Assembly: GCF_014268275.3 (NCBI RefSeq)
Contig: NZ_CP077084.1
Span: 4,340,001 to 4,404,000, forward strand
DNA length: 64,000 bases
Source: Pseudomonas tritici
GTDB lineage: Bacteria > Pseudomonadota > Gammaproteobacteria > Pseudomonadales > Pseudomonadaceae
Direction: 5' to 3'
Shown here piece after piece: positions 44,909 through 53,741 of the stretch. The notes under the pieces were generated by a model. It was not told the origin of the DNA and ran no database searches. It saw only the letters and a list, made by a program, of their open reading frames with translations. The position numbers and the translations under genes were made by a program. Position 1 is the stretch's first letter, and each line of letters starts with the position of its first letter.

Positions 44909-45943
44909 GTGAAAAGCACCCTCACCGCACTGCTGCTGATTATCATGGCGGCGCCGGTATTCGCCGATACCACAGCTATCGGCTTCAAAAACATCACCGT
45001 CCTTGATAAGCAGCGCCCGTTGCAAATGGTCGTCTGGTACCCCACCGCCACCACCACCGCACCCGAGCTGATTCGTGACGACGCAGTGTCCTTCGGTGCC
45101 CTCGCGGTGCCCGACGCGCCTGCGCAAAGCGGCGAACACCCGCTGGTGGTGCTCTCCCATGGTTACGGCGGTAACTGGGGCAATCAGGTGTGGCTGGCCA
45201 GCGCCTTGGCCCATCGGGGTTACATCGTGGCGGCGGTCAACCATCCCGGCACCACCAGCAAGGACCGCAGCCCGCAGGCTGCCGCGCAGTTATGGCAACG
45301 GCCCAAAGACCTGAGCCGGGCCATCGATGCGGTGATCGCCCAGCCGAAGCAGTTCGGCACGGTGGCGGAAAACCGGATCGCCGTGGTGGGTCACTCTATT
45401 GGGGGATGGACGGCCATGGAAATCGCCGGTGCCCGCTTCGACCCGGACCTCTTCGCCCAGGACTGCACTGCACACCCGAAGTTGGGTGGCTGCATCGGCT
45501 ACCAGCAGATCAAACCCGCCGAGACACCGGCTGCGAAGGCCCAACTGGCCGCTGCCCTGCGCGACCCACGCGTCGGCGCCGTGGTGACATTGGACCTGGG
45601 CCTGTCGCGCGGCTTCACCGACGCCAGCCTGGCCGCACTGCCGGTGCCGGCACTGGTGATTGCGGGGGGCGTGCCAACGGAGGATATGGACCCCAACCTG
45701 GAGTCCGCCGACATGGCCAAGCGGTTGCCTAAAGCATCGACGCACTACGTAGAGATCGCCGACGCCACTCACTTCAGCTTTATGTCGACCTGCAAGCCGG
45801 GCGGCATGGCGTTGATCGAAGAGGACTCGCCAGGCGATGGCATGATTTGCCGCGATGGTGAAGGGGCCCGACCCAGAGTAGAGATCCAACAACAGGTGGT
45901 AGGACTGATTACTACGTTTCTGCGGCAATCGTTCAGCAAATGA
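44909..45943 (+). CDS. secreted alpha/beta hydrolase (dienelactone hydrolase / PAF-acetylhydrolase-like)
   Basis: 344 residues from a GTG start with AAGGACG upstream. A signal peptide (LTALLLIIMAAPVFADTTAI) precedes an alpha/beta hydrolase: PLVVLSHGYGGNWGNQVW forms the oxyanion region, the nucleophile elbow is G-H-S-I-G-G in IAVVGHSIGGWTAM, the acid may lie in VPALVIAGGVPTEDMD, and the base is H in IADATHFSFMSTC. Four cysteines could form disulfides in the periplasm. It probably cleaves esters or lactones; substrate unknown. It is followed by a DUF2569 gene. Confidence 0.82.
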   Translation: MKSTLTALLLIIMAAPVFADTTAIGFKNITVLDKQRPLQMVVWYPTATTTAPELIRDDAVSFGALAVPDAPAQSGEHPLVVLSHGYGGNWGNQVWLASALAHRGYIVAAVNHPGTTSKDRSPQAAAQLWQRPKDLSRAIDAVIAQPKQFGTVAENRIAVVGHSIGGWTAMEIAGARFDPDLFAQDCTAHPKLGGCIGYQQIKPAETPAAKAQLAAALRDPRVGAVVTLDLGLSRGFTDASLAALPVPALVIAGGVPTEDMDPNLESADMAKRLPKASTHYVEIADATHFSFMSTCKPGGMALIEEDSPGDGMICRDGEGARPRVEIQQQVVGLITTFLRQSFSK

Positions 45944-45975
45944 ATTCGAACCCTTACTCACCCACGGAGTGCAAC

Positions 45976-46494
45976 ATGCAAGAGAGCAACGATTTGAAAG
46001 GATTACGAGGCTGGCTCGTGCTCGTTGGAATAGGCCTGTTTATATCGGTTATCCGCCTAAGCTATAACGTTCTCGCCGTGTATTACCCCATCTTCGCAAA
46101 TGGCACTTTTACGGCTGTGAGCACGCAGGGATCGTCCTTGTATAACCCGCTATGGGCGCCGATTCTGATTTCAGAAACAGTCATCAGCGTACTACTGGCT
46201 GCTACCTATGCTTATTTGGTCTACCTGTTCCTCAGGAAGCATTACTTGTTCCCCAAGGTGTATATCGCCACGGTCATTTTCTCGGTGATTTTCATTCCTC
46301 TCGATGCCTGGGTCTGCTCGTTTGTCCTGGTGAATCAGCCCCTGTTCGATTACAACACACTAAAAGAAATGGTCCGGGCATTGTTTGGCTTGTTTATCTG
46401 GGTGCCTTACATGCTGGTATCCAAGCGGGTACAGGCAACGTTTGTAGAGCATAGGCCTGAGAGCGCTGACACTCGCACCGTCGTCAACCTTTAA
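45976..46494 (+). CDS. DUF2569-family inner-membrane protein
   Basis: 172 residues from ATG 45976, which has CGGAG six bases upstream; the longer frame overlaps the hydrolase gene. The N-terminal LKGLRGWLVLVGIGLFISVI is the DUF2569 signature, followed by four membrane segments and the tail PYMLVSKRVQATF, where KRV(Q/K)ATF is typical of the family. Function is unknown. It follows the secreted hydrolase by 32 bp. Confidence 0.78.
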   Translation: MQESNDLKGLRGWLVLVGIGLFISVIRLSYNVLAVYYPIFANGTFTAVSTQGSSLYNPLWAPILISETVISVLLAATYAYLVYLFLRKHYLFPKVYIATVIFSVIFIPLDAWVCSFVLVNQPLFDYNTLKEMVRALFGLFIWVPYMLVSKRVQATFVEHRPESADTRTVVNL

Positions 46495-46521
46495 CAGAGC
46501 ACCCTGCCCGTGTCCCCTGCA

Positions 46522-47943
46522 ATGGCAAGTCATGCGGCGCAAAGGGTTATGGATACACCTAAAGGCGCCCCGTTCGCCTATCAAGCGGTGTACCGCTACC
46601 TCGTCGAGTTGATCGAGGCAAGCCCTTCGCAAGGCGACCACAAGTTGCCGTCGCTGCGCCAGTTGGCGCAGCGCCTCGGCGTATCGGTGTCGACCACCAA
46701 GTACGCCTACGCGCTCCTTGAGGATGAAGGACGGGTATACGCCAGGGCCAAGTTCGGTTACTTCACTTGTTTGATGCAGGCGCCTTTATTGACTGAGCGC
46801 GCACCCTGCCTGCTCGATCAGGTCTTTGCCAGCGCCCGCCAGCCGGGCATGCTGGCCCTGAGCAGCGACGCGCCGGCCATGCTGATGTCGCTGGAAAACC
46901 CACTGTTGATGATTGAGCGGGAGATGGCCCGCCAATACCCGCGCTCACTGGCACCGTTGTACCTGCCCTTTGGCGAACCGGAGCTGCGCGCTGCATTGGC
47001 CGAGCGCTACACCTGCGCCACTGACAACTACTGGCAGGCCGATCAGGTCTACGTCGGCGCGGACCTGCACAGCGTGCTGGAGTTGTCGCTGAACGCCTTG
47101 GGCTTGGCGGGCACAGTGGCGTTGGTGGAGTCACCGTGCTCGTGGGCGATCTTGCGCCAGCTCAAAGCCGCGAACATCCGCGTGATCGAACTGCACCTCG
47201 ACGCCGACGGGCGCTTCGACCTGCCTGCGCTCAATCACCTGCTCAAGCACGCGCCCATTCGCCTGGCGGTGCTGTCGTCCACCGTGAACATCCCCCACGG
47301 CAGCCGCATGCCGGCTGAGGATAAACAGCAGATCTGCCAATGGCTGGCGGAGCGGGATATCTGGTTGTTCGAAAACGACACCTACGGCGAGTTGTATTTC
47401 ACACCCCGGCCGGCCCGCTATCGCGACGTTGCCGACCCGCAGAAACTGCTGGTGTTCTCGACTTTCGACAAGGTGATCGGCTCGGAGGCACCCTACGGCT
47501 ATGTGCTGTGCCGTGGGTTTGGGGCGCAGTTGCAGCAGGCGTTCCTGGCGCGGGCATTTCGTCTGTCGCCGATCCGCCAGAAGGCGATTGCCAAGCTATT
47601 CACCTCCAAGCGCATCGACGCGCATCTGCACACACTACGGGCCTTGTTGCAGGACTGTATGACCCGGATGAAAGGCCTGCTGGACGAACACGGCAAGGGT
47701 GCCTTTGAGGTGCAGATCCCGCAGGGCGGCGCGTGCTTTTGGCTTGAAGCCACGCACCCGGTCGACATGCACCGCGTGTTCGATCGCCTGCTGGCAGAAC
47801 GCATCGTCATCGCCCCCGGCGAACTGTTCAGCCAGCAAGGTGCCTGGAAGCAGCATGTGCGCCTGAGCTTTACCCTCGATTGGAGCAAGGACATCGCCCA
47901 GGCCGTGGAGCAACTGGCCCGGGCAATCCGTCAAAGCCCGTAA
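46522..47943 (+). CDS. second MocR-type regulator (GntR HTH plus aminotransferase domain)
   Basis: About 473 residues. The N-terminal winged helix ([20 protein letters not shown], then [20 protein letters not shown]) leads into an aminotransferase-fold domain with [52 protein letters not shown] and the cofactor lysine in [19 protein letters not shown]. The usual T-F-S-K is T-F-D-K, so PLP can still bind. GTG 46510 and ATG 46549 are alternative starts. It ends convergent with panB, overlapping by 13 bp. Its target genes are unknown; it is unlikely to be the regulator at 6974. Confidence 0.86.
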   Translation: MASHAAQRVMDTPKGAPFAYQAVYRYLVELIEASPSQGDHKLPSLRQLAQRLGVSVSTTKYAYALLEDEGRVYARAKFGYFTCLMQAPLLTERAPCLLDQVFASARQPGMLALSSDAPAMLMSLENPLLMIEREMARQYPRSLAPLYLPFGEPELRAALAERYTCATDNYWQADQVYVGADLHSVLELSLNALGLAGTVALVESPCSWAILRQLKAANIRVIELHLDADGRFDLPALNHLLKHAPIRLAVLSSTVNIPHGSRMPAEDKQQICQWLAERDIWLFENDTYGELYFTPRPARYRDVADPQKLLVFSTFDKVIGSEAPYGYVLCRGFGAQLQQAFLARAFRLSPIRQKAIAKLFTSKRIDAHLHTLRALLQDCMTRMKGLLDEHGKGAFEVQIPQGGACFWLEATHPVDMHRVFDRLLAERIVIAPGELFSQQGAWKQHVRLSFTLDWSKDIAQAVEQLARAIRQSP

Positions 47944-48746
47944 CAGTGCCGCGCCTCAGGGAAACGACCGTGACGCACGTCGTCGGCAAACCGCTCGCAG
48001 GCATCGCGGATCACCGCGCCCACGTCCGCGTATTGTTTGACGAAGCGTGGCATCTGCTCGCCGCCCAGGCCCAGCACATCTTCAGTCACCAGGACCTGGC
48101 CGTCGCAGGCCGGTGAAGCACCGATGCCGATCGTGGGCATTGCCGAATCGAGGGTAATCTGCCGGGCCACGCCCTCTGCCACCCCTTCGAGCAACAGGCT
48201 GAACGCACCCGCCTGCAGATTGGCTCGTGCATCCTCGGCAATCCGAGCACCGGTTTCGGCGGTGAGCCCCTGAGCCTTGAAGCCGCCCATCACGTTGACG
48301 AACTGCGGCATCAGCCCCACATGCGCCATCACCGGAATACCGCGCGCCACCAGAAACTCGACGGTGCCGGCTAACGCCTGGTTGGCTTCCAGCTTGACGG
48401 CGTCGCAGCCGGTGCGCGCCAGCACCTGGGCGCAATTGCGAAAGGCCTGTTCATTGGATTCCTGATAACTGCCAAACGGCATGTCGGCAATCACACAGGC
48501 CAGGCGCGTGCTATCGACCACGGCCCGGGTGTGGCCGATGATTTCTTCAAGTTGCATGCTCAAGGTCGAGGGACGGCCATACCCGACCATGGCCGTGGAA
48601 TCACCGACCAGGATGAAATCGACCAAAGGATCGATCAGCTTGGCGATGGCGCTGGAGTAAGCCGTCAGGGAGACGATTTTCTGCTGGCTCTTCATGGCGA
48701 CCAGTTGCGGGACGGTCATGCGTTGGGTGCGGCTGTGGATGCTCAT
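47931..48746 (-). CDS. panB: 3-methyl-2-oxobutanoate hydroxymethyltransferase
   Basis: 271 residues. PanB adds a hydroxymethyl group from methylene-tetrahydrofolate to ketoisovalerate in pantothenate synthesis. Motifs: [36 protein letters not shown] with the metal aspartate, [35 protein letters not shown] and [16 protein letters not shown]. The normal partner panC is absent next to it, so it may be a paralogue. The ATG at 48746 is preferred over 48788. It overlaps the convergent MocR gene by 13 bases. Confidence 0.88.
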   Translation of the reverse strand: MSIHSRTQRMTVPQLVAMKSQQKIVSLTAYSSAIAKLIDPLVDFILVGDSTAMVGYGRPSTLSMQLEEIIGHTRAVVDSTRLACVIADMPFGSYQESNEQAFRNCAQVLARTGCDAVKLEANQALAGTVEFLVARGIPVMAHVGLMPQFVNVMGGFKAQGLTAETGARIAEDARANLQAGAFSLLLEGVAEGVARQITLDSAMPTIGIGASPACDGQVLVTEDVLGLGGEQMPRFVKQYADVGAVIRDACERFADDVRHGRFPEARHCYGL

Positions 48747-48896
48747 CAGTGTCGTCCGTTGTGCGCTGGAGGACCCGATTATTGGCAAAAGTGAGGGCGA
48801 TTCAATGCACAGATTGGTGCTAAAAAGCGACTCAGGGAATGGCGTCGGTTTTTAAGCTGGTATCATCCCGAGCCTGTACAGCCCGGGTAGAAAGAC

Positions 48897-49058
48897 ATGA
48901 ACCGCCAGAAAAAACTGAAGCAGCTCTTCAAGGCCAAGGCCAAAAAGGCCAGCGCCAAATTGGCGCCGAAGAAAAAGGATACGTACGTCAGCAAGGCAGA
49001 CCGGGAAAAGCTGGCGGCTGAAGCGGTTCAAGAGCCAGGCGTGTCCCCGGAAAGCTGA
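48897..49058 (+). CDS. DUF2986-family small basic protein
   Basis: 53 residues, found by reading the + strand: MNRQKKLKQLFKAKAKKASA, then KLAPKKKDTYVSKADREKLA, ending EPGVSPES. The N-terminal pattern, with K-A-x-A-K-L-A-P-K and Y-(V/I)-S-K-A-D-R, is that of the DUF2986 proteins of gamma-proteobacteria. It is highly basic and may bind nucleic acid or the ribosome; no function is proven. The A-rich AGAAAGAC before the ATG serves as ribosome binding site. It directly precedes the REP array. Confidence 0.72.
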   Translation: MNRQKKLKQLFKAKAKKASAKLAPKKKDTYVSKADREKLAAEAVQEPGVSPES

Positions 49059-49096
49059 TTCAGCCACCGCTCAACACCTCAGGCAAACGAAAACTC

Positions 49097-49777
49097 AACC
49101 AACACCGCCAATCCCCTGTGGGAGCTGTCGAGCTTTAGCGAGGCTGCGAAAGCGGTGGGTCAGGCGATGGAGATGTTTGCAGTACCGCCGCCTTCGCAGC
49201 CTCGCCTGGGCCCGACAGCTCCCACATTTGATCTTTATCGCTGCTGGAATTGCGCCCGCAGCCAAGACCGAAATCCAACCAACACCGCCAATCCCCTGTG
49301 GGAGCTGTCGAGCTTTAGCGAGGCTGCGAAAGCGGTGGGTCAGGCGAGGAAGATGTTGGCAATGCCGCCGCCTTCGCAGCCTCGCTGGGGCTCGACAGCT
49401 CCCACCTTTGATCTTTGTCGCTGCTGAAATTGCGCTCGCGGCCAAAACCGAAATCCAACCAACACCGCCAATCCCCTGTGGGAGCTGTCAAGCTTTAGCG
49501 AGGCTGCGAAAGCGGTGTGTCAGGCGATGGAGATGTTGGCAGTGCCGCCGCCTTCGCAGCCTCGCTGGGGCTCGACAGCTCCCACATTTGATCTTTATCG
49601 CTGCTGAAATTGCGCTCGCGGCCAAAACCGAAATCCAACCAACACCGCCAATCCCCTGTGGGAGCTGTCGAGCTTTAGAGAGGCTGCGAAAGCGGTGGGT
49701 CAGGCGATGGAGATGTTGGCAATGCCGCCTTCGCAGCCTCGCCTGGGCTCGACAGCTCCCACATTTGATCTCTGCTG
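49097..49777. repeat. four-copy tandem array of a 180-bp REP-containing unit
   Basis: Units start at 49097, 49277, 49457 and 49637, an exact 180-bp period; the last is shortened by internal deletions. Each unit opens with AACCAACACCGCCAATCCCC and carries a REP pair: TGGGAGCTGTCGAGC...GCTGCGAAAGCGG, and the mirrored CCGCC...GCGACAGCTCCCA part. Copies differ by scattered point changes. Long open frames across it are artefacts of the repeat. It fills the 770-bp gap between the DUF2986 gene and the nuclease gene. Confidence 0.92.
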
Positions 49778-49828
49778 CGGTTGGGTGCTGCGCCCGCCGT
49801 GCCGGTCAGGAGAGTGGAGATGCGTCGG

Positions 49829-50626
49829 TCAACCCCTCCCCACCGACCCTGACACCGGAAGATTCCCCAGCAACTTGAGGCCGGTGCTCTTCACAAAGGT
49901 GTCGTAGTCCATCGGCTTCTGGATGCGCGTCTCAGCGTTGGGTAGCACATACGCCCAGGCTCGCTTGCTTGAGGCGTCGTACACCAATTTAAACAGCCGC
50001 GTCGGCACCCAGACGTGGTTGTCGCCAATGGTGCCGTGGCCCGGGTCGAACAGCGGACCGGTGAATACATACACATCGCCGCCAGCACGCTTGGCAAACT
50101 TGCGCACGTCGGCCTCGACCTTGCTCCAGATCTTGCGGTTGTTGGTGGGGTCTTGCGGCACCATGTTCGACAGTGCGAAGGATTGGGCCATCGCGTGGGC
50201 ATCCGGTGCGTCGGCGGCCGGGGCCTGGTGGCCGCGGTCCACAGCCGGGTGCTGGCTGCGGTAGTCACTCAACTCAGCGCGCCCAGCCTTGGGGATGCGT
50301 GGGTCGGGGTAGAACTGGTTGGTACGCTCCTCGCCTTTCGCCTCTTTCAACTGCGCGGCATTCAGGCGTTCGACCACCACCAGCGGCGTCTTGCTGGTTT
50401 GCGAGTACAGCACTGCAAACGTGTCGGAACACAGCGCCAGAGGTTTCATCGACGCGGGGATGGTGGCGGTTTTGATCGGCGTGTTGGCAGGGAAAAGCTC
50501 AGCGCAACCCTCAAATGAAGCGCGTTGCTCGGTGGGGGTGTAGGGGTTTGCCAGATTGCGGGCTTCTACAGCGGTAGAGAGCAAAACAAGGGCCGACAGC
50601 CCGACTGCAATGTTGCGTAGGTACAT
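49829..50626 (-). CDS. secreted DNA/RNA non-specific endonuclease
   Basis: 265 residues with a signal peptide (LRNIAVGLSALVLLSTAVEA). The catalytic motif D-R-G-H is in AVDRGHQAPAADAP at about residue 130, with the metal-binding asparagine in FALSNMVPQDPTNNRKIWSK, and VYVFTGPLFDPGHGTIGDNH further on. This is the NucA/NUC1 fold that cuts DNA and RNA with Mg. Role: nutrient scavenging or degrading external nucleic acid. It ends 50 bp from the REP array. Confidence 0.9.
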   Translation of the reverse strand: MYLRNIAVGLSALVLLSTAVEARNLANPYTPTEQRASFEGCAELFPANTPIKTATIPASMKPLALCSDTFAVLYSQTSKTPLVVVERLNAAQLKEAKGEERTNQFYPDPRIPKAGRAELSDYRSQHPAVDRGHQAPAADAPDAHAMAQSFALSNMVPQDPTNNRKIWSKVEADVRKFAKRAGGDVYVFTGPLFDPGHGTIGDNHVWVPTRLFKLVYDASSKRAWAYVLPNAETRIQKPMDYDTFVKSTGLKLLGNLPVSGSVGRG

Positions 50627-50759
50627 GCTTTAGATCTTATGCTGAGGGTAAAACGGACGACAGGTTCCGAGGCACGGAACCGACAGGCGCACGACCACAG
50701 ACAGCCGTGCGGGGTTTATGGACCCTCATAAGTCACTTTGGTGCCGCGCGTTCGCCCCA

Positions 50760-51779
50760 TTACACCGACAGGGGCAGCATCACCACAAATTCGCTGCCCT
50801 TGCCATGCCCGTCACTCTTGCCCGAGACCGTGCCGCCGTGGGCTTCGACCAGTTCGCGCACGACGGTCAAGCCAATGCCCAGGCCGGCGCTGTTGAACCC
50901 GATGGCGTGGGCGTCTTGCACATAAGGATCAAAAATGAACGGCAGGGCATTGGCGGTCACGCCGATGCCATTATCGGAAATGCAGATCCTCAGTTGCTCG
51001 GCCTCCACAGTGACCACCATCGAGACGGTGCCACCGGTCTGGGTGTACTTGGCCGCATTGCCCAGCAGGTTGTGCAGGATCTGCGCGAGCCGCACGGGGT
51101 CACCGCTCATGATCAGGCTAGCGTCGGGAAGCGCCACGTCGAACTGCTGATTTCGCGCGATCATCACCGGGCTGCACGCGTCGACCGCGGCATTCAAGAT
51201 GCGCAGCATGTCCACCTCGCGACACTGGATGCGCAGCTTACCGGTGCTGGCGCGTGAGACATCCAGCAGGTCGTCGACCAGTTGGGAAATATGCTGGACC
51301 TGGCCTTCGATCAACTCACGCATGCGCGGCAGTTGGTCGCTGGGCAGCCTGACCATGCGCTCGGCAATCAGGCTGATAGGCGTCAGCGGGTTACGCAGTT
51401 CATGGGCGACCATCGCCAGGATGCTTTTCTGCTGGCCCAGTGCAAGCTCGGCCGTGGCCTGAAGGTCCTGGGCGCTGAGTGCGGCGATCACCAATTGCGC
51501 ATTCGCTTCGCGCAGCTCCTGGAACAACAGCAGCTCCTCGACCTGAGGCGCCGCGATTGCGTCGGATTGCGTCAGGAGTATTGCCAGCACCAGTTGCTGA
51601 TTGGCTTCGATCAGTTGCTCGACGTGCTGGGCGTCTTCCAGACGATTATTCGCGTCACTCAGCTGATCCTGCAGCGCAGCCAATACCGCGCGGGCTTCAA
51701 CGGTTTTGCGGCCAAGCAGGAAGAGTTCGTGGGCAGCATTGGCTACCTTACGCTCCTCCTCTCCAGCACGGTCACTCAT
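50760..51779 (-). CDS. soluble sensor histidine kinase in the KaiC operon
   Basis: 339 residues without membrane segments. The N-terminal 125 residues are a long coiled coil (EARAVLAALQDQLSDANNRL, LLFQELREANAQLVIAALSA), then HisKA with the phospho-acceptor histidine in SILAMVAHELRNPLTPISLI, and the HATPase domain with NLLGNAAKYTQ (N box), ISDNGIGV (G1) and SAGLGIGLTVVRELVEAHGG (G2). It should be cytosolic. It is the third gene after KaiC (8 bp gap), so KaiC probably passes its signal to it. No response regulator is adjacent. Confidence 0.9.
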   Translation of the reverse strand: MSDRAGEEERKVANAAHELFLLGRKTVEARAVLAALQDQLSDANNRLEDAQHVEQLIEANQQLVLAILLTQSDAIAAPQVEELLLFQELREANAQLVIAALSAQDLQATAELALGQQKSILAMVAHELRNPLTPISLIAERMVRLPSDQLPRMRELIEGQVQHISQLVDDLLDVSRASTGKLRIQCREVDMLRILNAAVDACSPVMIARNQQFDVALPDASLIMSGDPVRLAQILHNLLGNAAKYTQTGGTVSMVVTVEAEQLRICISDNGIGVTANALPFIFDPYVQDAHAIGFNSAGLGIGLTVVRELVEAHGGTVSGKSDGHGKGSEFVVMLPLSV

Positions 51780-51787
51780 GAGTCAGC

Positions 51788-53248
51788 TCAAACATTGTCA
51801 CTCCCTGTGTTCCGGGTAGTCGGGCGACCGCCGAGCAGTCCTTCCTGATCGGGAAGCATCTCGCCGATCTGCAGGCCATCGTCAGTGATGCGGTATTGGC
51901 GCAACTCATCGCAGTGGGCACTGGCACGCACTTTGACCACCGCCATGATGCGCAACAGGCGGCTACGCACTTCAATGTAGCGCTGCACGATGATCGCGTC
52001 GGTCAGGAACGCCGTGCCGTAGGGGCTGAAGCGCAGGTCGGTGTAGCGGTCTTCCAGTTCCGAGGTCATCAACACGCTGACGCCGACGCGGGTCAACGCC
52101 GTGACCATGCGCGACAACGACTCACGAAAGTCCGCCCGGAAGGTCGGCGCCAAGGCCAGCTCAAAGCCCGACAGTGAATCGATGACCACCCGCGTGGCGT
52201 TCAAGCGCCTGATTTCACTGAGCAACTGCTGGACGATTTCGTCGATCGACAGGTCCGGCGCCCGGCTGTCCACCAGGCTGACGTTGCCACAGGTAATCAG
52301 GTCGGCCAGTGTGGCGTTTTGCGAGCGGTTGGGCCGTTGCTCGAAGACCGCAATCACGCCGGTTTCGCCATTACGCGCACCCTCGGCCAGGAACGTCGCC
52401 GCCAGGATGCTTTTGCCCGACCCCGAAGGCCCCGCGACCAACAGTGAGTAGCCCCGTGGCAGGCCGCCTCCGAGCATCTCGTCAAGGCGTGGCACGCCCA
52501 TTTTGAGGCGTTGGATAGGCCGCGGCATCGGTGTCTCGACCGGGTCGATGGCCGCGGGCGCGAAGACCTTGATGCCGGAGCTCTCGATACGGAAGGTGTG
52601 CAGCCCCGGCAAGGTCGGCTGGCCGCGCATCTTCATGATTTCCATCTTGCGCACCATCGAATTGCGCTCGACGCTCTGGCGCAACCAGATCAGCCCATCG
52701 GCCACGGTGAAAATCGGGTTGGTGTCGGTTTCGGTGAAATACTCGCCGATCAGAAAGGTGGTCGCCTGCCAGGTCGTCATCAACATGCCCAGTTGCTGAA
52801 CGAACTGCGGCAGGTTGTTATTGGGGTTGGTCTGCGTCTGGCTGGCCAGCACCACGGAGCGGAAGGAATCGACAAACACCAGCGACGGCGAATGTGTCTC
52901 CACTTCGCTGACAATTCGCCGCAACACCTCATCCAGATTACCGGCCAGGGTGTCATCGGCCAGGTTGATATAGCGGATCGACTGGTTGATCGCTTCATTA
53001 TCGAAAAAGTCGAACTGCTGCTGATAACGCAGCATCTTCAGCGGCGGCTCGCCCAACACGGTGAAAAACAGCGCGGGGCGTTCAGGGGTCGCGAGGGCAA
53101 ACATCATTTGATGCGCCAGCGTGGTCTTGCCGCAGCCAGGTGGGCCGGCGATCAGGTTGAACGAAAATTCCGGCAATCCTCCGCCCAGCACCTCGTCCAG
53201 ACCTGGCACACCGGTAGCCAGGCGGTTGATAGTTACTTTGGAGCTCAT
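51788..53248 (-). CDS. two-domain KaiC-like ATPase
   Basis: 486 residues, two RecA-like KaiC domains. The first begins LATGVPGLDEVLGGGLPEFS with Walker A GPPGCGKTT at about 35-43 and Walker B SLVFVDSFRSVV; the second has LKMGVPRLDEMLGGGLPRGY, Walker A AGPSGSGKSIL and Walker B TRVVIDSLSGFE. The residues after the CI and CII sheets read TVLGEPP and VFEQRP rather than the double glutamate of cyanobacterial KaiC. In non-cyanobacteria such proteins are linked with stress and signalling rather than a proven clock. It starts inside the end of the preceding gene (ATGA overlap) and has no kaiA or kaiB nearby. Confidence 0.9.
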   Translation of the reverse strand: MSSKVTINRLATGVPGLDEVLGGGLPEFSFNLIAGPPGCGKTTLAHQMMFALATPERPALFFTVLGEPPLKMLRYQQQFDFFDNEAINQSIRYINLADDTLAGNLDEVLRRIVSEVETHSPSLVFVDSFRSVVLASQTQTNPNNNLPQFVQQLGMLMTTWQATTFLIGEYFTETDTNPIFTVADGLIWLRQSVERNSMVRKMEIMKMRGQPTLPGLHTFRIESSGIKVFAPAAIDPVETPMPRPIQRLKMGVPRLDEMLGGGLPRGYSLLVAGPSGSGKSILAATFLAEGARNGETGVIAVFEQRPNRSQNATLADLITCGNVSLVDSRAPDLSIDEIVQQLLSEIRRLNATRVVIDSLSGFELALAPTFRADFRESLSRMVTALTRVGVSVLMTSELEDRYTDLRFSPYGTAFLTDAIIVQRYIEVRSRLLRIMAVVKVRASAHCDELRQYRITDDGLQIGEMLPDQEGLLGGRPTTRNTGSDNV

Positions 53249-53679
53249 GGCGAATTTTCCTGCGAAGGGGTGTCGCTCAAAGAAGGTTCCCACACGTTGC
53301 GCAGTAACCGGGCCGTCAGCGACCGCCCGACCAGCGAGGTCAGCAACGTATAAAAAGTGGTCAGCAGCACCTCACCGAAAAACAGCGCATCGGCTTCGCT
53401 TTGCTCGATCAATACGGTTTTGAGGCCGATCAGATCCGGCGTGACCTGTACACGTTCGTACGTGCCAGCCAGCCGGGAGTGCTTCGAGGCACTGAGGAGC
53501 AGGCTGCGGCGCAAGAGCGCCACAACCCCTTGCTGCCCGATGATGGGCGTGAGTGCTGCGTCCATGTCCTGCAATATCGAAATGATCGCCTCGGCGATGC
53601 CTGCGATATCAGCGGTGGGACCAACACGGTGCGCCAGAGACGCTACGATCTGGCGGCTCTCTTCGCTTAGCGTGGACAT
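53245..53679 (-). CDS. unknown protein, first gene of the KaiC operon
   Basis: 144 residues, mostly helical, cytosolic. Seen: LSEESRQIVASLAHRVGPTA, AIISILQDMDAALTPIIGQQ, GVVALLRRSLLLSASKH, and TFYTLLTSLVGRSLTARLLR. I do not recognise a family, and it is not KaiB-like (no thioredoxin-like pattern). Its stop overlaps the KaiC start by four bases, so the two are coupled and it may be a KaiC regulator or input domain. The start ATG at 53679 is the only plausible one. Confidence 0.7.
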   Translation of the reverse strand: MSTLSEESRQIVASLAHRVGPTADIAGIAEAIISILQDMDAALTPIIGQQGVVALLRRSLLLSASKHSRLAGTYERVQVTPDLIGLKTVLIEQSEADALFFGEVLLTTFYTLLTSLVGRSLTARLLRNVWEPSLSDTPSQENSP

Positions 53680-53741
53680 GACAGGCTAATATCTGATGAA
53701 TTGAGGTACCAGCCTACACCCTATGGCGGTCGACCGAAGGT

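Noticed and set aside
49155..49878. Open frames of 90 and 233 codons across the REP array
   Set aside because: They arise because the 180-bp repeat period is a multiple of three; the translated repeats are low-complexity and not protein-like.
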